Shown here one piece after another: positions 1-9,806 of a stretch of 64,000 nt of DNA; the stretch's first letter is position 1; each line of letters opens with the position of its first letter. The stretch lies in the NCBI RefSeq assembly GCF_016429015.1, contig NZ_JAELTU010000011.1:1-64000 (forward strand), written 5' to 3'. The stretch is from Rhizobium sp. ASV20. Its GTDB lineage: Bacteria; Pseudomonadota; Alphaproteobacteria; Rhizobiales; Rhizobiaceae. The notes below the pieces were generated by a model that saw only the letters and a program-made list of their open reading frames with translations, was not told the DNA's origin and ran no database searches. The translations under genes were made by a program, and so were the position numbers.

Positions 1-138
1 CGAGACACCTTTTTCCCAGGAGTGCTGTATTCGCACCCAGGGCCGGCTTTGACTACGCCCAGTAGGCAGTCCGATAGAGCCAAGCGCGTCGATGCGATAT
101 CACTGACATTTTCAGACCGGAACCGCTGATGGGCTGGC

Positions 139-660
139 TTATTTTGTCCGGCGCAGTTCCAGCCTAGCGATGCCTGCGGCGATATTCAGTCCTGTGCCGG
201 CTTCAGCGCTCAGCGGCTGAAGGCCAAAATTCTTCGAATTGCCGCCGACGAGAGCATTGGCACCCAATCCCAGCCCGACCGAGGCACCCGCCGAAGCGCC
301 GACATAACTGCCGTCAAGAGCACCCTCGTCTGTCCGGTTGGCCGCAACGCTGTAGACGATCCATCGCAGATAAGACTTATTGGTGATACCGATGTCGATA
401 CCGAGCTTGCCGATCGAACCCGCATAGTGCTCCGGCCTGCCGGAACTCCGGGTAAACTTGCAATCGACTGTCTTGCGGGAGCCGATGAGCATTCCGACGC
501 CCCCGGCAACCTCGCAGGACAAAGTACCCAGCCGCTCCTTCTTGTCGCGGACCGCCTCATGCTGTTGGGGACGTTTCGTGGGATACGGCGACGTTTCTGC
601 ATGTGCCGGGCCGGCAATGGCGAGAACGGAGACCGCGAAGATGAGGATGAAGGTCTTCAT
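139..660 (-). CDS. DUF992 family secreted protein
   Basis: 173 residues. Residues 1-21 form a Sec signal peptide ending in AHA, so the protein is probably periplasmic. The rest matches DUF992: the opening LGTLSCEVAGGVGMLIGS, a Cys pair (CEV and DCKF), and the glycine-rich end with GLGANALVGG and LQPLSAEAGTGLN. DUF992 is an alphaproteobacterial family without a known biochemical role. The start is supported by AAAAGG a few bases upstream on the minus strand. It is monocistronic, with no gene closely upstream. Family assignment is from recognition of these motifs; function is unknown. Confidence 0.85.
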   Translation of the reverse strand: MKTFILIFAVSVLAIAGPAHAETSPYPTKRPQQHEAVRDKKERLGTLSCEVAGGVGMLIGSRKTVDCKFTRSSGRPEHYAGSIGKLGIDIGITNKSYLRWIVYSVAANRTDEGALDGSYVGASAGASVGLGLGANALVGGNSKNFGLQPLSAEAGTGLNIAAGIARLELRRTK

Positions 661-836
661 GACATTTCCTTTTGGGGTGAAAGCGGTCTTTAATCTGGCC
701 GATTCTGAAAGATTTAGATCCGGCTTTATATAGCAGCTATCGGAGCCTCATCGGCCGCTCCTTGCCGGTTACCCTCCGTCGATCAGGTACCCAAAAGCTC
801 AGAAAGAGGGCTGGCAATTCTGCGATGCCGACAAAA

Positions 837-1103
837 CTACCTGAAATCTGCCAACCTTAGAATGATCGGGCTCGTTCGCCGGGAATTATAGGCACGCTTT
901 GCCACATGGAGAATCTTGGTTCGAAACCGGTCAAAAGCGATTAGATAATCGTTTTCCGATGTCACAGACGACGACGATTCATTTGCCAGCACATCGATAT
1001 CCAGCAGAAATCGAATCTCGAACATGCCATCATAGCCGAGGAAACGGACACGTTGGGCTGTTTCATCATAGCTTCTGGCGCTGTTGGGAAATGCAATTGC
1101 CAT
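837..1103 (-). CDS. DUF1488 family small protein
   Basis: 88 residues. The pattern FPNSARSYD, then VRFLGYDGMFEIRF, and an ending of the type RLADFR is typical of DUF1488, a small cytosolic family of unknown function common in rhizobia. A paralogue at 24944-25210 shares the same N-terminal block, the GYDGMFEI core and the C-terminal ADFR/AHFR. The ribosome binding site is weak. The gene stands alone, unlike the paralogue, which is translationally coupled to an upstream gene. Confidence 0.75.
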   Translation of the reverse strand: MAIAFPNSARSYDETAQRVRFLGYDGMFEIRFLLDIDVLANESSSSVTSENDYLIAFDRFRTKILHVAKRAYNSRRTSPIILRLADFR

Positions 1104-1289
1104 ATCGGAGAGTCTCTATTTATCTGGTTTGCTGGAACCAACGTGGGCCATCGCCATGACCTTTCGTCAGAACAGTAGCGGTCTCATGCGATCGTTATGT
1201 ACGATCTCGTAATATCCCGGTGTCGACCGGGCCTGCCTGGCGTCTTGCACCGCGGGGCAAAGGTTGCGGTCAGCCCTCCGCACCACGGA

Positions 1290-1469
1290 TCACATTGTGC
1301 CGAGATGCAGTCCGCCAATACCACCGATGAGCCAAAGGACCACGATGACGATCAGCAGAAGACCCAGCACGCCGCCGAGACCCCGGCTTCCGTAGCGATT
1401 GTAGCCGTAATAGCCTCCGCCTCCGCCGAATACGAGAAGCAGAACCACGATCAATAGAATCATTCCCAT
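1290..1469 (-). CDS. DUF3309-like small membrane protein
   Basis: 59 residues from the ATG at 1469, the start preceded by an AAAAGG ribosome binding site; a longer in-frame extension to 1511 lacks one. Two hydrophobic helices (about residues 2-13 and 33-50) flank a glycine/tyrosine segment (GGGGGYYGYNRYG). This is the layout of the DUF3309-type proteins found in many rhizobia. A much shorter relative with a GGGYFGF segment lies at 19731-19808. Inner membrane location is inferred; function unknown. Confidence 0.6.
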   Translation of the reverse strand: MGMILLIVVLLLVFGGGGGYYGYNRYGSRGLGGVLGLLLIVIVVLWLIGGIGGLHLGTM

Positions 1470-1940
1470 ATGCTTGGCCTTTTGTTGCTCGCCTGACGTT
1501 CCGAATTTCAATCAAGACGATTCTAGCTGGTTAGAGTGGGGAGCAGCAGGTTCGGAAACTACTCAACGGCCGACGTAAGCCCGCATGCCTATTCTGAGGC
1601 GCACCGCCCGCCGGGATTTCCCCGACCTTCCGGGCGAGTACGGATAGGAAGCTCCGCAGACGAACTCGACTGAATTCTTGGCCGCCCATGTGAGCGCGAT
1701 CGAGATCGGCGGTCAGGACGCCAGATCTACCTGGGATTGCTATCCCCCACGGTGCGGTGTCATCTCATGGGTGTCATCGAAAAGTTCATCTCGAAGGGCC
1801 TGGAAGCTCCGTTCGCAATAAGTAGTTTCCGAACCTATCGCGCCGGCGCCCTGCCACTATTCTTCATTACAATTGAGTCGCGACCTTCAGGTCTGGAATC
1901 AAACGCAATTCGCAAAAAGAGCCAGCCGGCGGGATAGCCA
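1470..1940. other. Intergenic region upstream of the Nramp gene
   Basis: About 470 bases between divergently transcribed genes. It should hold the promoters of the DUF3309-like gene (minus) and the Nramp gene (plus). Short reading frames here have no family resemblance or convincing ribosome binding sites. I see no clear terminator or operator. Confidence 0.4.
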
Positions 1941-3245
1941 ATGACGTCCGAGGTCAAAGATTCTGAAAACCCGGACCCGGTCGTCGGCACGTCGAAGCCG
2001 CGCTTGCTGGACGTGCTCGGTCCTGGACTGATCACCGGGGCAGCCGACGACGACCCAAGCGGCATCGCGACGTATTCCCAAGCCGGTGCACAATTCGGAT
2101 TCGCCGTCACCTGGACGATGCTTTTCAGCTATCCGCTGATGGCAGCAATCCAGGAAATCAGTGCGAGGATCGGCCGCACGACCGGGCACGGCATAGCCAC
2201 TAATCTTCGCAAGCACTACCCCGCATGGCTGCTGCCGTGCATCGTCGTGTTGCTGTTCATCGCCAACATCATCAATATCGGCGCGGATCTCGGCGCCATG
2301 GGAGACGCGGTCGGCCTCCTGATTGGGGGACAGACAGCCATCTATGTCGTGTTCTTTGCGGCAGTGAGCGCGTGCCTGCAGATATTCCTGCAATACACCC
2401 GCTACGTTTCGGTTCTGAAATGGCTGACCTTCTCGCTCTTTGCCTATTTCGGGACGGTCATGTTCGTGAAGATTCCCTTTGGCGATCTCGCCCACGGCCT
2501 GTTCATTCCGACGTTTTCGCGCGAGACGGCATTCTGGACGACCGTCGTCGCCATTCTCGGCACAACGATCAGCCCCTACCTGTTCTTCTGGCAAGCGTCA
2601 CAGGAAGTCGAAGACGAGAATGCGATGCCCGGGCGAAAGGCGCTCATCGACGCGCCCGAACAAAGCAAACGGGCATTTGCCCGCATTCGCATCGATACCT
2701 ATGTCGGCATGGGGTTTTCCAGCCTCGTCGCCCTGGCGATCATGGTCACCACGGCGGCCACGCTGCACGCCGCCGGCAAGGTCGATATCCAGACCTCGAG
2801 CCAGGCGGCGGAAGCTCTTAAACCCGTGGCCGGACGCTTCGCCTTCACCATCTTCGCGCTCGGAATTATCGGCACGGGACTACTGGCGATCCCGGTTCTC
2901 GCAGGTTCCGCCGCCTATGCCTTAGGGGAAGCGCGCAGATGGCCGATCGGGCTTGCACGCCAGCCGATGGAGGCAAAGGCCTTCTATGCCACCATCGCGC
3001 TTGCAACCATCGTTGGAACGGCTGTGGAATTCTCGCCGATCGATCCGATCAAGGCGCTCTACTGGAGTGCCGTGGTCAACGGCGTCGTCTCGTGCCCAGT
3101 GATGGTGACGATGATGCTGATGACCAGACGGTCCGACATCATGGGTACGAACACCATTGGCGGTCCGCTGCAATGGATCGGCTGGGTGGCGACGGTCGTC
3201 ATGACCGCCGCGGTCGCAGGCATGATCTGGACAGCTTTTTTGTGA
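1941..3245 (+). CDS. Nramp-family divalent metal transporter paralogue (non-canonical site)
   Basis: 434 residues with about 11 membrane segments, an Nramp-fold inner membrane cation transporter. The helix 1 metal-site region reads ADDDPSGIAT (residues 35-44), where canonical Nramp proteins have DPGN. The helix 6 region reads TTISPYLFFW (SPY at 211-213), where MntH-type proteins carry MPH. In characterised Nramps the helix 6 Met favours transition metals, so its loss argues against a simple Mn2+ importer and leaves Mg2+, Ca2+ or another ion open. A close paralogue lies at 57531-58844. The start at 1941 follows a GGGAT element. Substrate is inference. Confidence 0.8.
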   Translation: MTSEVKDSENPDPVVGTSKPRLLDVLGPGLITGAADDDPSGIATYSQAGAQFGFAVTWTMLFSYPLMAAIQEISARIGRTTGHGIATNLRKHYPAWLLPCIVVLLFIANIINIGADLGAMGDAVGLLIGGQTAIYVVFFAAVSACLQIFLQYTRYVSVLKWLTFSLFAYFGTVMFVKIPFGDLAHGLFIPTFSRETAFWTTVVAILGTTISPYLFFWQASQEVEDENAMPGRKALIDAPEQSKRAFARIRIDTYVGMGFSSLVALAIMVTTAATLHAAGKVDIQTSSQAAEALKPVAGRFAFTIFALGIIGTGLLAIPVLAGSAAYALGEARRWPIGLARQPMEAKAFYATIALATIVGTAVEFSPIDPIKALYWSAVVNGVVSCPVMVTMMLMTRRSDIMGTNTIGGPLQWIGWVATVVMTAAVAGMIWTAFL

Positions 3246-3400
3246 ACTCCCCTCGCAGCGCGTCGCGGCCAGATCCGGAAACAGCACCAGCAGCGCACTC
3301 GCCATGCCACCAACGGAAATCGCCAAGACGACGGCTGTATAGACCCTACGGTCATACCAGTGGCTCTCGTTGATTCGCAGCAATATAGAAACGACCGGCA
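3246..3400 (-). other. Possible remnant of a small membrane protein
   Basis: The minus strand here reads SILLRINESHWYDRR followed by a hydrophobic stretch (VYTAVVLAISVGGMASALLV) and then runs into the antisense of the Nramp 3' end. It looks like the front of a one-helix protein that lost its 3' part, but it may be chance. Confidence 0.2.
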
Positions 3401-3497
3401 CCTCGGCGGCTCGCGGCTTGGTTCGACGACAAGAAGATCGCCATTGTGTCGCTACGTCTCTGCCGGTGCGATGCCGATCACGGCTGGATAATCCACT

Positions 3498-6400
3498 CTA
3501 TATGCGGTCTGGCTCCTCCCGCCTCGGGGTGGCGGCTAGCGCCAGCCGTGCCAGGGCGGGCAGAGATTTCACCCCGGTTTTTCTCATGATCGACGCGCGA
3601 TGATTTTCGACGGTGCGTTGGCTGATCTTGAGGTCGGCGGCGATGTTCTTGCTGGGGTGGCCCGCCAGCACCATGCCCATGATCTGATGCTGTCTCGGCG
3701 TGAGACTCGCAATGTGCTCGGTCGCGACCCTTCGCCAGGCCGACAGCTTGGCGGCGTCATGGGCTTGGTCTAGCGCGCGCGAAACGCTGGCAAGGAGATC
3801 TTCGCGGCCGATCGGCTTTTCGATGAAATCCGATGCCCCGGCCTTCATCGCCTGAACCGCCATCGGCACGTCACTATTGCCAGTGATCATGATGGCAGGC
3901 AGGCGCCAATCTTCGTCATGGAGCCGCTGCAGCAATTCAAGCCCTGATATGCCGGGTAAATATGCGTCAATCAGAAGACACCCTTCCTGGCCGGGACGAC
4001 AAGCTTTGAGGAAATCCTCACCATTCGCGAAATCCTCGACACTCCTTCCGTCGGCTTCGAGCAGCTCGCGAATTCCTTCACGTACGTAGCTGTCGTCATC
4101 GATGACGAAAATCACCGACGTCTCGGCATCGCGAATGAGTCCTGTCCGGCCGGCCAACGGAGGATGCGACGCGTGTTGCGAGATCGGTAAAAGCCGCTGG
4201 ATCGCCTGAGTGACGTCGATGGCCTTGACCGGCTTGTTGAGCTGTACGCAGTCCTGGCTTGCGATGCGCCGCAACGTTTCTGTCGAAATATCGCCCGTCA
4301 AAACGACAACCGGTATCTGACGATGAAACCGTTCCCTGATCTTGGCGGCTACGGTCAGTCCATCCATACCGTTCGGCAGATTGTAATCGGCCAGAATCAG
4401 CTCGGGTGCCACGCCGCCGTGGTCCAACAACGCGAGCGCTGCCGCACCATCAGGCGCCGAAACTGGAAAATGACCTTCCTCCTCCAGTACAACCTCGAGC
4501 AATTCTCGCAGTTCCGCCTCGTCCTCGATGATCAGGATCACTCCAGCGTGGCGGGAACCGTCGTCCGTCGAGACTGATGACACATGGGATGCATGCGCAC
4601 CGTCTATGATCGGCGGCAGTATGACATCGATGGAAAAGACAGAGCCCTTGCCAGGCTGCGAGCGGACGTGGACAGGGTGGCCGAGCAAGCCCGACAAGCG
4701 CTGCACGATGGACAGTCCGAGGCCGAGACCACGACTACGTTCACGCGCCGCGTTATCGAGTTGGTGATATTCGTCGAAGATCACCTGGAGGTCCTGATCG
4801 GCGATGCCGACGCCGGTATCACAGACTTCGATACTGAGCATTCCGCAGCGGCGGCGACAGCCGACCAGCACTTTACCGCACTTTGTGTATTTCAAGGCGT
4901 TCGACAGCAAATTGCGGATCATCTGCTCGAGCAGGCGCGGATCGCTATAGATGGACAGACTGCACGGCACCACCCGTAGGGCAAGATTTTGGGCCGTGGC
5001 GTGATAACTGAACTCATCGCGCAGCCGCTCCAGCAGGTCGGCAATCGGGAAGTTGACAAACTCGGGGTGGACCGTACCAGCTTCCAGCTGGTTGATATCG
5101 AGCAACACGTTGAGCATGCTCGACATCGCGGCGGCGGTTTCGTCGAGACGGTTCACAAGCGCTAAAGCTTCCTCTTTCTTGTCGTCGCGGATCTTCCGGG
5201 CCAGCACGCCTCGCATCAGGCTGAGGGCTTGCAACGGTTGGCGAAGGTCGTGGCTCGCGGCGGCAAGAAAGCGCGACTTGGCAAGATTGGCCTGTTGCGC
5301 GTCGCGCTTGGCGGCCTCCAGCGCATCGGCGGCGAGTTTGCGTTCGGTGGTATCGACAAAGGTGATGACCACCCCTTCAACGCCGTCATCCTGGGCACGG
5401 TACGGCAGTATCCGGCGAATATACCATCGTCGGTCCCTTGCCTGAACCTCACGCTCGATTGGGGCAAGCCCTTGCAAGACTGTGCGGGCATTCGTGAGGA
5501 GAGCGCCATCATCAGCCAGCGAGTTGAGGTCGGCCAGCGGCCGGCCGATATCGGTCGCAATGATGTTAAAGAGCGCTTTGGTTGCCGGCGTGAAGAAACG
5601 GATATTGAGATCGAGGTCGAGGAAGATGGTCGCGACATCGGTGCTGTAGAGGATGTTTTGCAGGTCGCTGGCCGTCGTCCGCTGGCGTTCCAGCGTTTCC
5701 TGAAGCTGGCTGTTGAGGGCCGTGAGTTCCTCATTCATCGACTGTAGTTCTTCCTTCGAGGTCAGCAGTTCCTCATTGGTCGACTGGTATTCCTCATTGA
5801 CCGAGAGCGCCTCCTCATTGATTGCCTTCTGCTCCTCGTTCGAGGTCTCGAGGCTATGGATCGCGGCGTGAAGGTCAGCCTGTGTCGCCTCCAATTGCTG
5901 CTCTAGCTCGGCTACGTGTTCATTGTCGGACGGCGTCCTCTTCCGGCCCGCTGTATGGCTCGACGCTGGCGCCTCAATGAAACAGACCAGTAGGAGAGCT
6001 TCGCCATCGATTACCGTCGCCTGTACGCCGATGTCGAATGATTGAGGCTTGCCTTCATGGTCCATATGCCCGCCCGGGATGACGATTCGGGCTTTCTCCA
6101 CCATTGCTTGGTGGATCGCGGACCGGAGCTTGATCCGCATATTCGGGCGCACCATTGCCAGCAGATCGAAACTCGCATGACCTTGCGGTACGCGCAGGTA
6201 ACGTTCTATCGGCCCCAGCGAATAAAGCCACTCAAGCTTGCGGTTGATCAGCACCGCCGCGGGGGCATAAGTCTCGATGATGAGGCGCCGGCACCCCTCG
6301 GCGAGCGCGGCTTGCCGGGAGGGCATAGGGCCCTCTGGCATACGTGGCGGCAGCCGCGCTCCTTGTCCGCCTCCCAACAAAAAGCCCACCTCACCGGGAT

Positions 6401-7913
6401 ATGCGCGCCCGATGTGTCGAAAGATCCGCTCCGCCTTCGAGATAATCTCGAAACGGCCTTTGGAACCGCTGACCGCCTCGGCGCTCCCGAGTAGAAGAAT
6501 CCCACCCTCGCGCAAAGCGAAATGAAAGAACGAGACTACCTTCTCCTGCGCCTCGGGGCGCAGATAGATCAACAGATTGCGGCACGAGATGAAATCGAGC
6601 CGCGAAAATGGCGGATCGGCCAATACATCCTGCACGGCGAAGACGATCGTCGCCCTCAACTCGGGCAAAATTCGATAGCCGTGGTCGTCCCTTGAGAAAA
6701 AACGGGCAAGTCTGGCAGGGGATACTTGCGCCGAGATCGCTTCCGAATAGAGCCCCTCTCTGGCCGTTGCGACCACTTCAGGGTCGGCGTCCGAGGCGAA
6801 TATCTGAAGCTTAATCTCTTTCTTGGCAGACGTGATTTCCTCGCGAAAGAGCATCGCCAGCGAATAAGTCTCCTCGCCAGTGCTGCATCCGGCAATCCAG
6901 ATACGTAGCGGCTGGTCGACCGAGTGATTGCGAACCACATCGGGGATGATCTTTTCGCTCAGGATGTCAAACACCGCAGGATCACGGAAGAAGCTGGTCA
7001 CATTGATGAGCAGGTCGGCTGCTAGGCGATCGAACTCCTTCTCGTCGTTTCTCAGGACATCGAGATAGCGTGCGATATTATCAGTCTCAATAGAGGCCAT
7101 CGCCATGCGTCGCTCGATCCGGCGCTGCACTGTGCCTTGCTTGTAGAGTCTAAAATCATACGCAGTCTTTTTCCGAATGAGGTCGACAATCTCAGATAGC
7201 CAATTGGGGGCAACATTGCTTTGGCCGGGCGCGGCCGTACGCGTAAGCGCCATTCGGCGATGGAATTTGACCAGTGCATCGGGAATACTCGTCAGCGGGA
7301 GGATGAGATCCACCGCGCCGGTCTGGATCGCGTTTTTCGGCATGCCGTCGAAAGCAGCCTCATTCGGATCTTGCGCGATGACGAGGCCGCCCTTTTCCTT
7401 AACGGCCTTCAGGCCGAGGCTGCCATCGGCGCCCGTTCCCGAGAGGATCACACAGATGGCGCGCTCCCCATATTCCTCCGCGAGCGAGCGTAGCAGGAAA
7501 TCGAAGGGCAAACGCGCGCCATGGCGAGCCTCAGGCTCGGAAAGGCGCAGGTATCCGCTGCTGGCGGCAAGATATGTTCCGGGTGGAATGATGTAGAGAT
7601 GATCACATTTGAGTTGCATGCCGTCAACGGCCTGCTCCACGGTCATCGCAGTATGATGGGCCAGCAACTCAGCCATCATACTCTCGTGGGTAGGGTCGAG
7701 ATGCTGCACCAGAATGAAGGCCATACCGGCACCTGACACCAATCCGCTAAGAAGCTTGGTGCAGGCCTCCAGACCACCGGCTGACGCGCCAATACCGACG
7801 ACGGGAAAGTCCTCCAATCGCTCTCGCGATGGCCCGCTCCCGAGCGTAACCATAGCCTGCGCCTGTGAATGAGCGCGAGCCGGTTTCTTCCGAGTTGTTT
7901 CCCGCCGTGGCAT
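3498..7913 (-). CDS. CheB-CheR-PAS-histidine kinase-REC-REC-LuxR hybrid protein
   Basis: 1471 residues from the ATG at 7913, the start nearest the CheB domain; the frame stays open to 8333 but that part has no similarity or coding character. Domains in order: CheB methylesterase (about 36-215; Ser44 in GASAGG, His71, Asp163), CheR methyltransferase (about 235-490), a heptad-like coiled coil rich in NEE/SNEELLTSKEEL (about 670-745), PAS (about 755-865), HisKA with phosphoacceptor SHDLRQPLQ (about 880-945), HATPase, REC1 (ADYNLPNGMDG), REC2 (DAYLPGISGLEL) and a FixJ/LuxR-type HTH (LTPRQ...SQRTVENHRASIMRKTG). CheB, CheR, kinase, two receivers and DNA-binding output in one chain suggest a self-contained sensory circuit. 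It is transcribed convergently with the Nramp gene. A decayed copy lies at 14820-16824. Confidence 0.88.
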   Translation of the reverse strand: MPRRETTRKKPARAHSQAQAMVTLGSGPSRERLEDFPVVGIGASAGGLEACTKLLSGLVSGAGMAFILVQHLDPTHESMMAELLAHHTAMTVEQAVDGMQLKCDHLYIIPPGTYLAASSGYLRLSEPEARHGARLPFDFLLRSLAEEYGERAICVILSGTGADGSLGLKAVKEKGGLVIAQDPNEAAFDGMPKNAIQTGAVDLILPLTSIPDALVKFHRRMALTRTAAPGQSNVAPNWLSEIVDLIRKKTAYDFRLYKQGTVQRRIERRMAMASIETDNIARYLDVLRNDEKEFDRLAADLLINVTSFFRDPAVFDILSEKIIPDVVRNHSVDQPLRIWIAGCSTGEETYSLAMLFREEITSAKKEIKLQIFASDADPEVVATAREGLYSEAISAQVSPARLARFFSRDDHGYRILPELRATIVFAVQDVLADPPFSRLDFISCRNLLIYLRPEAQEKVVSFFHFALREGGILLLGSAEAVSGSKGRFEIISKAERIFRHIGRAYPGEVGFLLGGGQGARLPPRMPEGPMPSRQAALAEGCRRLIIETYAPAAVLINRKLEWLYSLGPIERYLRVPQGHASFDLLAMVRPNMRIKLRSAIHQAMVEKARIVIPGGHMDHEGKPQSFDIGVQATVIDGEALLLVCFIEAPASSHTAGRKRTPSDNEHVAELEQQLEATQADLHAAIHSLETSNEEQKAINEEALSVNEEYQSTNEELLTSKEELQSMNEELTALNSQLQETLERQRTTASDLQNILYSTDVATIFLDLDLNIRFFTPATKALFNIIATDIGRPLADLNSLADDGALLTNARTVLQGLAPIEREVQARDRRWYIRRILPYRAQDDGVEGVVITFVDTTERKLAADALEAAKRDAQQANLAKSRFLAAASHDLRQPLQALSLMRGVLARKIRDDKKEEALALVNRLDETAAAMSSMLNVLLDINQLEAGTVHPEFVNFPIADLLERLRDEFSYHATAQNLALRVVPCSLSIYSDPRLLEQMIRNLLSNALKYTKCGKVLVGCRRRCGMLSIEVCDTGVGIADQDLQVIFDEYHQLDNAARERSRGLGLGLSIVQRLSGLLGHPVHVRSQPGKGSVFSIDVILPPIIDGAHASHVSSVSTDDGSRHAGVILIIEDEAELRELLEVVLEEEGHFPVSAPDGAAALALLDHGGVAPELILADYNLPNGMDGLTVAAKIRERFHRQIPVVVLTGDISTETLRRIASQDCVQLNKPVKAIDVTQAIQRLLPISQHASHPPLAGRTGLIRDAETSVIFVIDDDSYVREGIRELLEADGRSVEDFANGEDFLKACRPGQEGCLLIDAYLPGISGLELLQRLHDEDWRLPAIMITGNSDVPMAVQAMKAGASDFIEKPIGREDLLASVSRALDQAHDAAKLSAWRRVATEHIASLTPRQHQIMGMVLAGHPSKNIAADLKISQRTVENHRASIMRKTGVKSLPALARLALAATPRREEPDRI

Positions 7914-8352
7914 TTCGCCTTCGCTTTCGCCCGAGACACACACCCAGCCAGGGATCTGGTGATAGAAATTCACAGCTTCTGAGGGAAGTGAAACGACGCT
8001 GCCCGAAGACCGATCGACTACTGCACTATGACATATAGCGAGCTGAACCACCAGCCTGTCATGGTGCGGCAAATGCCTGAGTAGTTTCCGACGCTCCCCG
8101 AACTGGTGAAATTTTGTTAGGTTAAACAGGGTCGGTCTCTCCACCTCGCGCAGGCGGCTTCTGCGCCAAGGTGAAGCGTGTTGAGCGTGTTCCGGCAGGA
8201 TCCTCGGGCATGCAGACAGACGGCCAAAGGCCGGGTTCAGAAGTAGCCGCAAGCGGCTTGAAAAATGACCTGAGGAAATAGAACCGAGTAAGCAGCGCTG
8301 CCGCCGCCTATTGACCACCCGGCAGGCAGTCACTCAAATCCAGGAGCGTCCG
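7914..8352. other. Divergent promoter region
   Basis: About 440 bases between the hybrid kinase (minus) and the PRC-barrel gene (plus). The minus reading frame is open through most of it but carries no recognisable domain. Promoters for both genes should be here; I cannot pick convincing boxes. Confidence 0.35.
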
Positions 8353-8748
8353 ATGCACAGATCATTTATACTTTTGGCCGGCGCGACCCTCTTTGCGGTA
8401 TCGCTTGGCAACCCTGCCTTCTCGCAAGGCTCGCCTCAAACGGTTACGCTGACGAAAGTCGACCCTGCATCGCTGGCCACCGGCTACCGAACATCGAAAG
8501 TGGTCGGCGGCACCGTCGTCAATGATGCCAATGAAGTCGTTGGCACGATCGACGATCTGATCGTCACCTCCACCGACAAGGTGCCTTTCGCAGTGCTCTC
8601 AGTTGGAGGGTTTCTAGGAGTCGGCTCGAAATACGTCATTGTGCCGTTCAATTCGATACAGATGCAAGACAAGAAAATAGTGCTGGCCGGTGCGACCAAG
8701 GATTCGTTGGGTGCACTTCCCGAGTTCAAATACAATACCAGCAATTGA
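8353..8748 (+). CDS. Secreted PRC-barrel domain protein
   Basis: 131 residues from the ATG at 8353, chosen because GGAG lies eight bases upstream and a signal peptide starts there (hydrophobic core to about residue 24, cleavage after AFSQG). Residues 45-110 form a PRC-barrel: GGTVVNDANEVVGTIDDLIV, then FAVLSVGGFLGVGSKYVIVPF. PRC-barrels occur in ribosome maturation factors, photosynthetic reaction centres and many small stress proteins; the exported form has no defined role. A cytosolic paralogue lies at 17106-17474 and shares the SFGGFLGMG/SVGGFLGVG core. Confidence 0.8.
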   Translation: MHRSFILLAGATLFAVSLGNPAFSQGSPQTVTLTKVDPASLATGYRTSKVVGGTVVNDANEVVGTIDDLIVTSTDKVPFAVLSVGGFLGVGSKYVIVPFNSIQMQDKKIVLAGATKDSLGALPEFKYNTSN

Positions 8749-8957
8749 CGGAGGCAGAGAGCGACCTCCCGCTTAGAGAACGGAAACCTAGCCGGGATCG
8801 TCTCTTTCCATTGCCAGTACCGCAGAGGTGTTATCGGCTTGGTATTGCTTTGGCCTTTCTCAGCATCAGCGGAATTTAGGCTTTCTAGCAATATGCTGAG
8901 CTTTGAATAGAATATCTGGCTCCATTGAGCGCGCGGACAGCCTTTTACAGAGGCTAG

Positions 8958-9404
8958 TTGACGTCAAGAGAGCAAGGTCGAAAGCATGGTGCGGAAATGC
9001 CAGAAGATGGCTCTCGCGTAATATCTACCTCGACAAAACCGCTCCGCATCCTCCTGGTCGAAGACAACGCCCTCCTCGCGATGCTGTATGCCGAGCTTCT
9101 GGCAGACATGGGGCATGTGGTCTGCGCGATCGAATCGACAGAACCCGACGCGATTGCTGCTGCGGCTCGCTGCAAGCCCGATCTGATGATGGTGGATGGC
9201 GGTCTGCGCAAGGGCAGCGGCATCTCCGCGGTCAGTGAAATACTAAAGAGCGGATTTGTCCCTCATTTGTTTGTGACCGGTGATGCCAGAGCGGTGCAAA
9301 TGTCACGACCACATGCGGTGATTTTGGAGAAGCCGTTTCGCGAACCGGATCTTGCGCTGGCCATACAGAGCGCACTCGATGCGACTCCCGCCAGTCAAGG
9401 ATGA
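8958..9404 (+). CDS. Single-domain response regulator
   Basis: Up to 148 residues from a TTG at 8958 preceded by AGAGG; an ATG at 8997 is the alternative. One REC domain fills residues 29-140: LRILLVEDNALLA (acidic pocket), LMMVDGGLRKGSG (phosphoacceptor Asp), a switch Thr in LFVTGDA, and the conserved Lys in ILEKPFREPDL. No output domain follows, so it probably works as a phosphate sink or phosphorelay intermediate like other stand-alone receivers. It lies 1 kb from the hybrid kinase on the opposite strand; pairing with it is inference. Confidence 0.78.
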   Translation: MTSREQGRKHGAEMPEDGSRVISTSTKPLRILLVEDNALLAMLYAELLADMGHVVCAIESTEPDAIAAAARCKPDLMMVDGGLRKGSGISAVSEILKSGFVPHLFVTGDARAVQMSRPHAVILEKPFREPDLALAIQSALDATPASQG

Positions 9405-9806
9405 ATAACCTCGCCAAGTGTTATCGGGACCGGAGGATGAACCTCGGCGGGTCAGGCGACAACTTGGACGGTGAGTTGTTGGAGCAGCTCGACCAATGCA
9501 AGCCGACCGATGAGCTTCATCGATCATCACGGCTGACGCAATGAGGAAGCCGGGCAGCACCCGCGCGCACCGATCAAACAAAACCGAATATTGGCCACAG
9601 CAGGATCTGCGGCCGGAGGTTGTTCCGCGACAAGCAGTTCTGATGACTACGCACCTCTTCAATGAAACAAAGTATTTCTGAAATTTCTATGAGAAGTATA
9701 TTTCACTACAAAGTTAATATATCAATATTTAGTGATTAGAGCATCAGAACCATTGTATAATACCCAATGAATATCCACATGAACTACTGAATAGGAGAAC
9801 ATAAAA
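9405..9806. other. Intergenic region, AT-rich next to the BA14K gene
   Basis: The last 130 bases (about 9670-9800) are clearly AT-rich compared with the flanks and probably hold the promoter of the BA14K gene. The rest contains no supported gene. Confidence 0.35.

Noticed and set aside
1899..2594. Minus-strand frame of 231 codons opposite the Nramp gene
   Set aside because: Antisense to a well-supported membrane transporter, with no family of its own.
7914..8333. N-terminal extension of the hybrid kinase frame
   Set aside because: The frame is open, but it has no domain and the ATG at 7913 lies at the start of a recognisable low-complexity linker and CheB domain.
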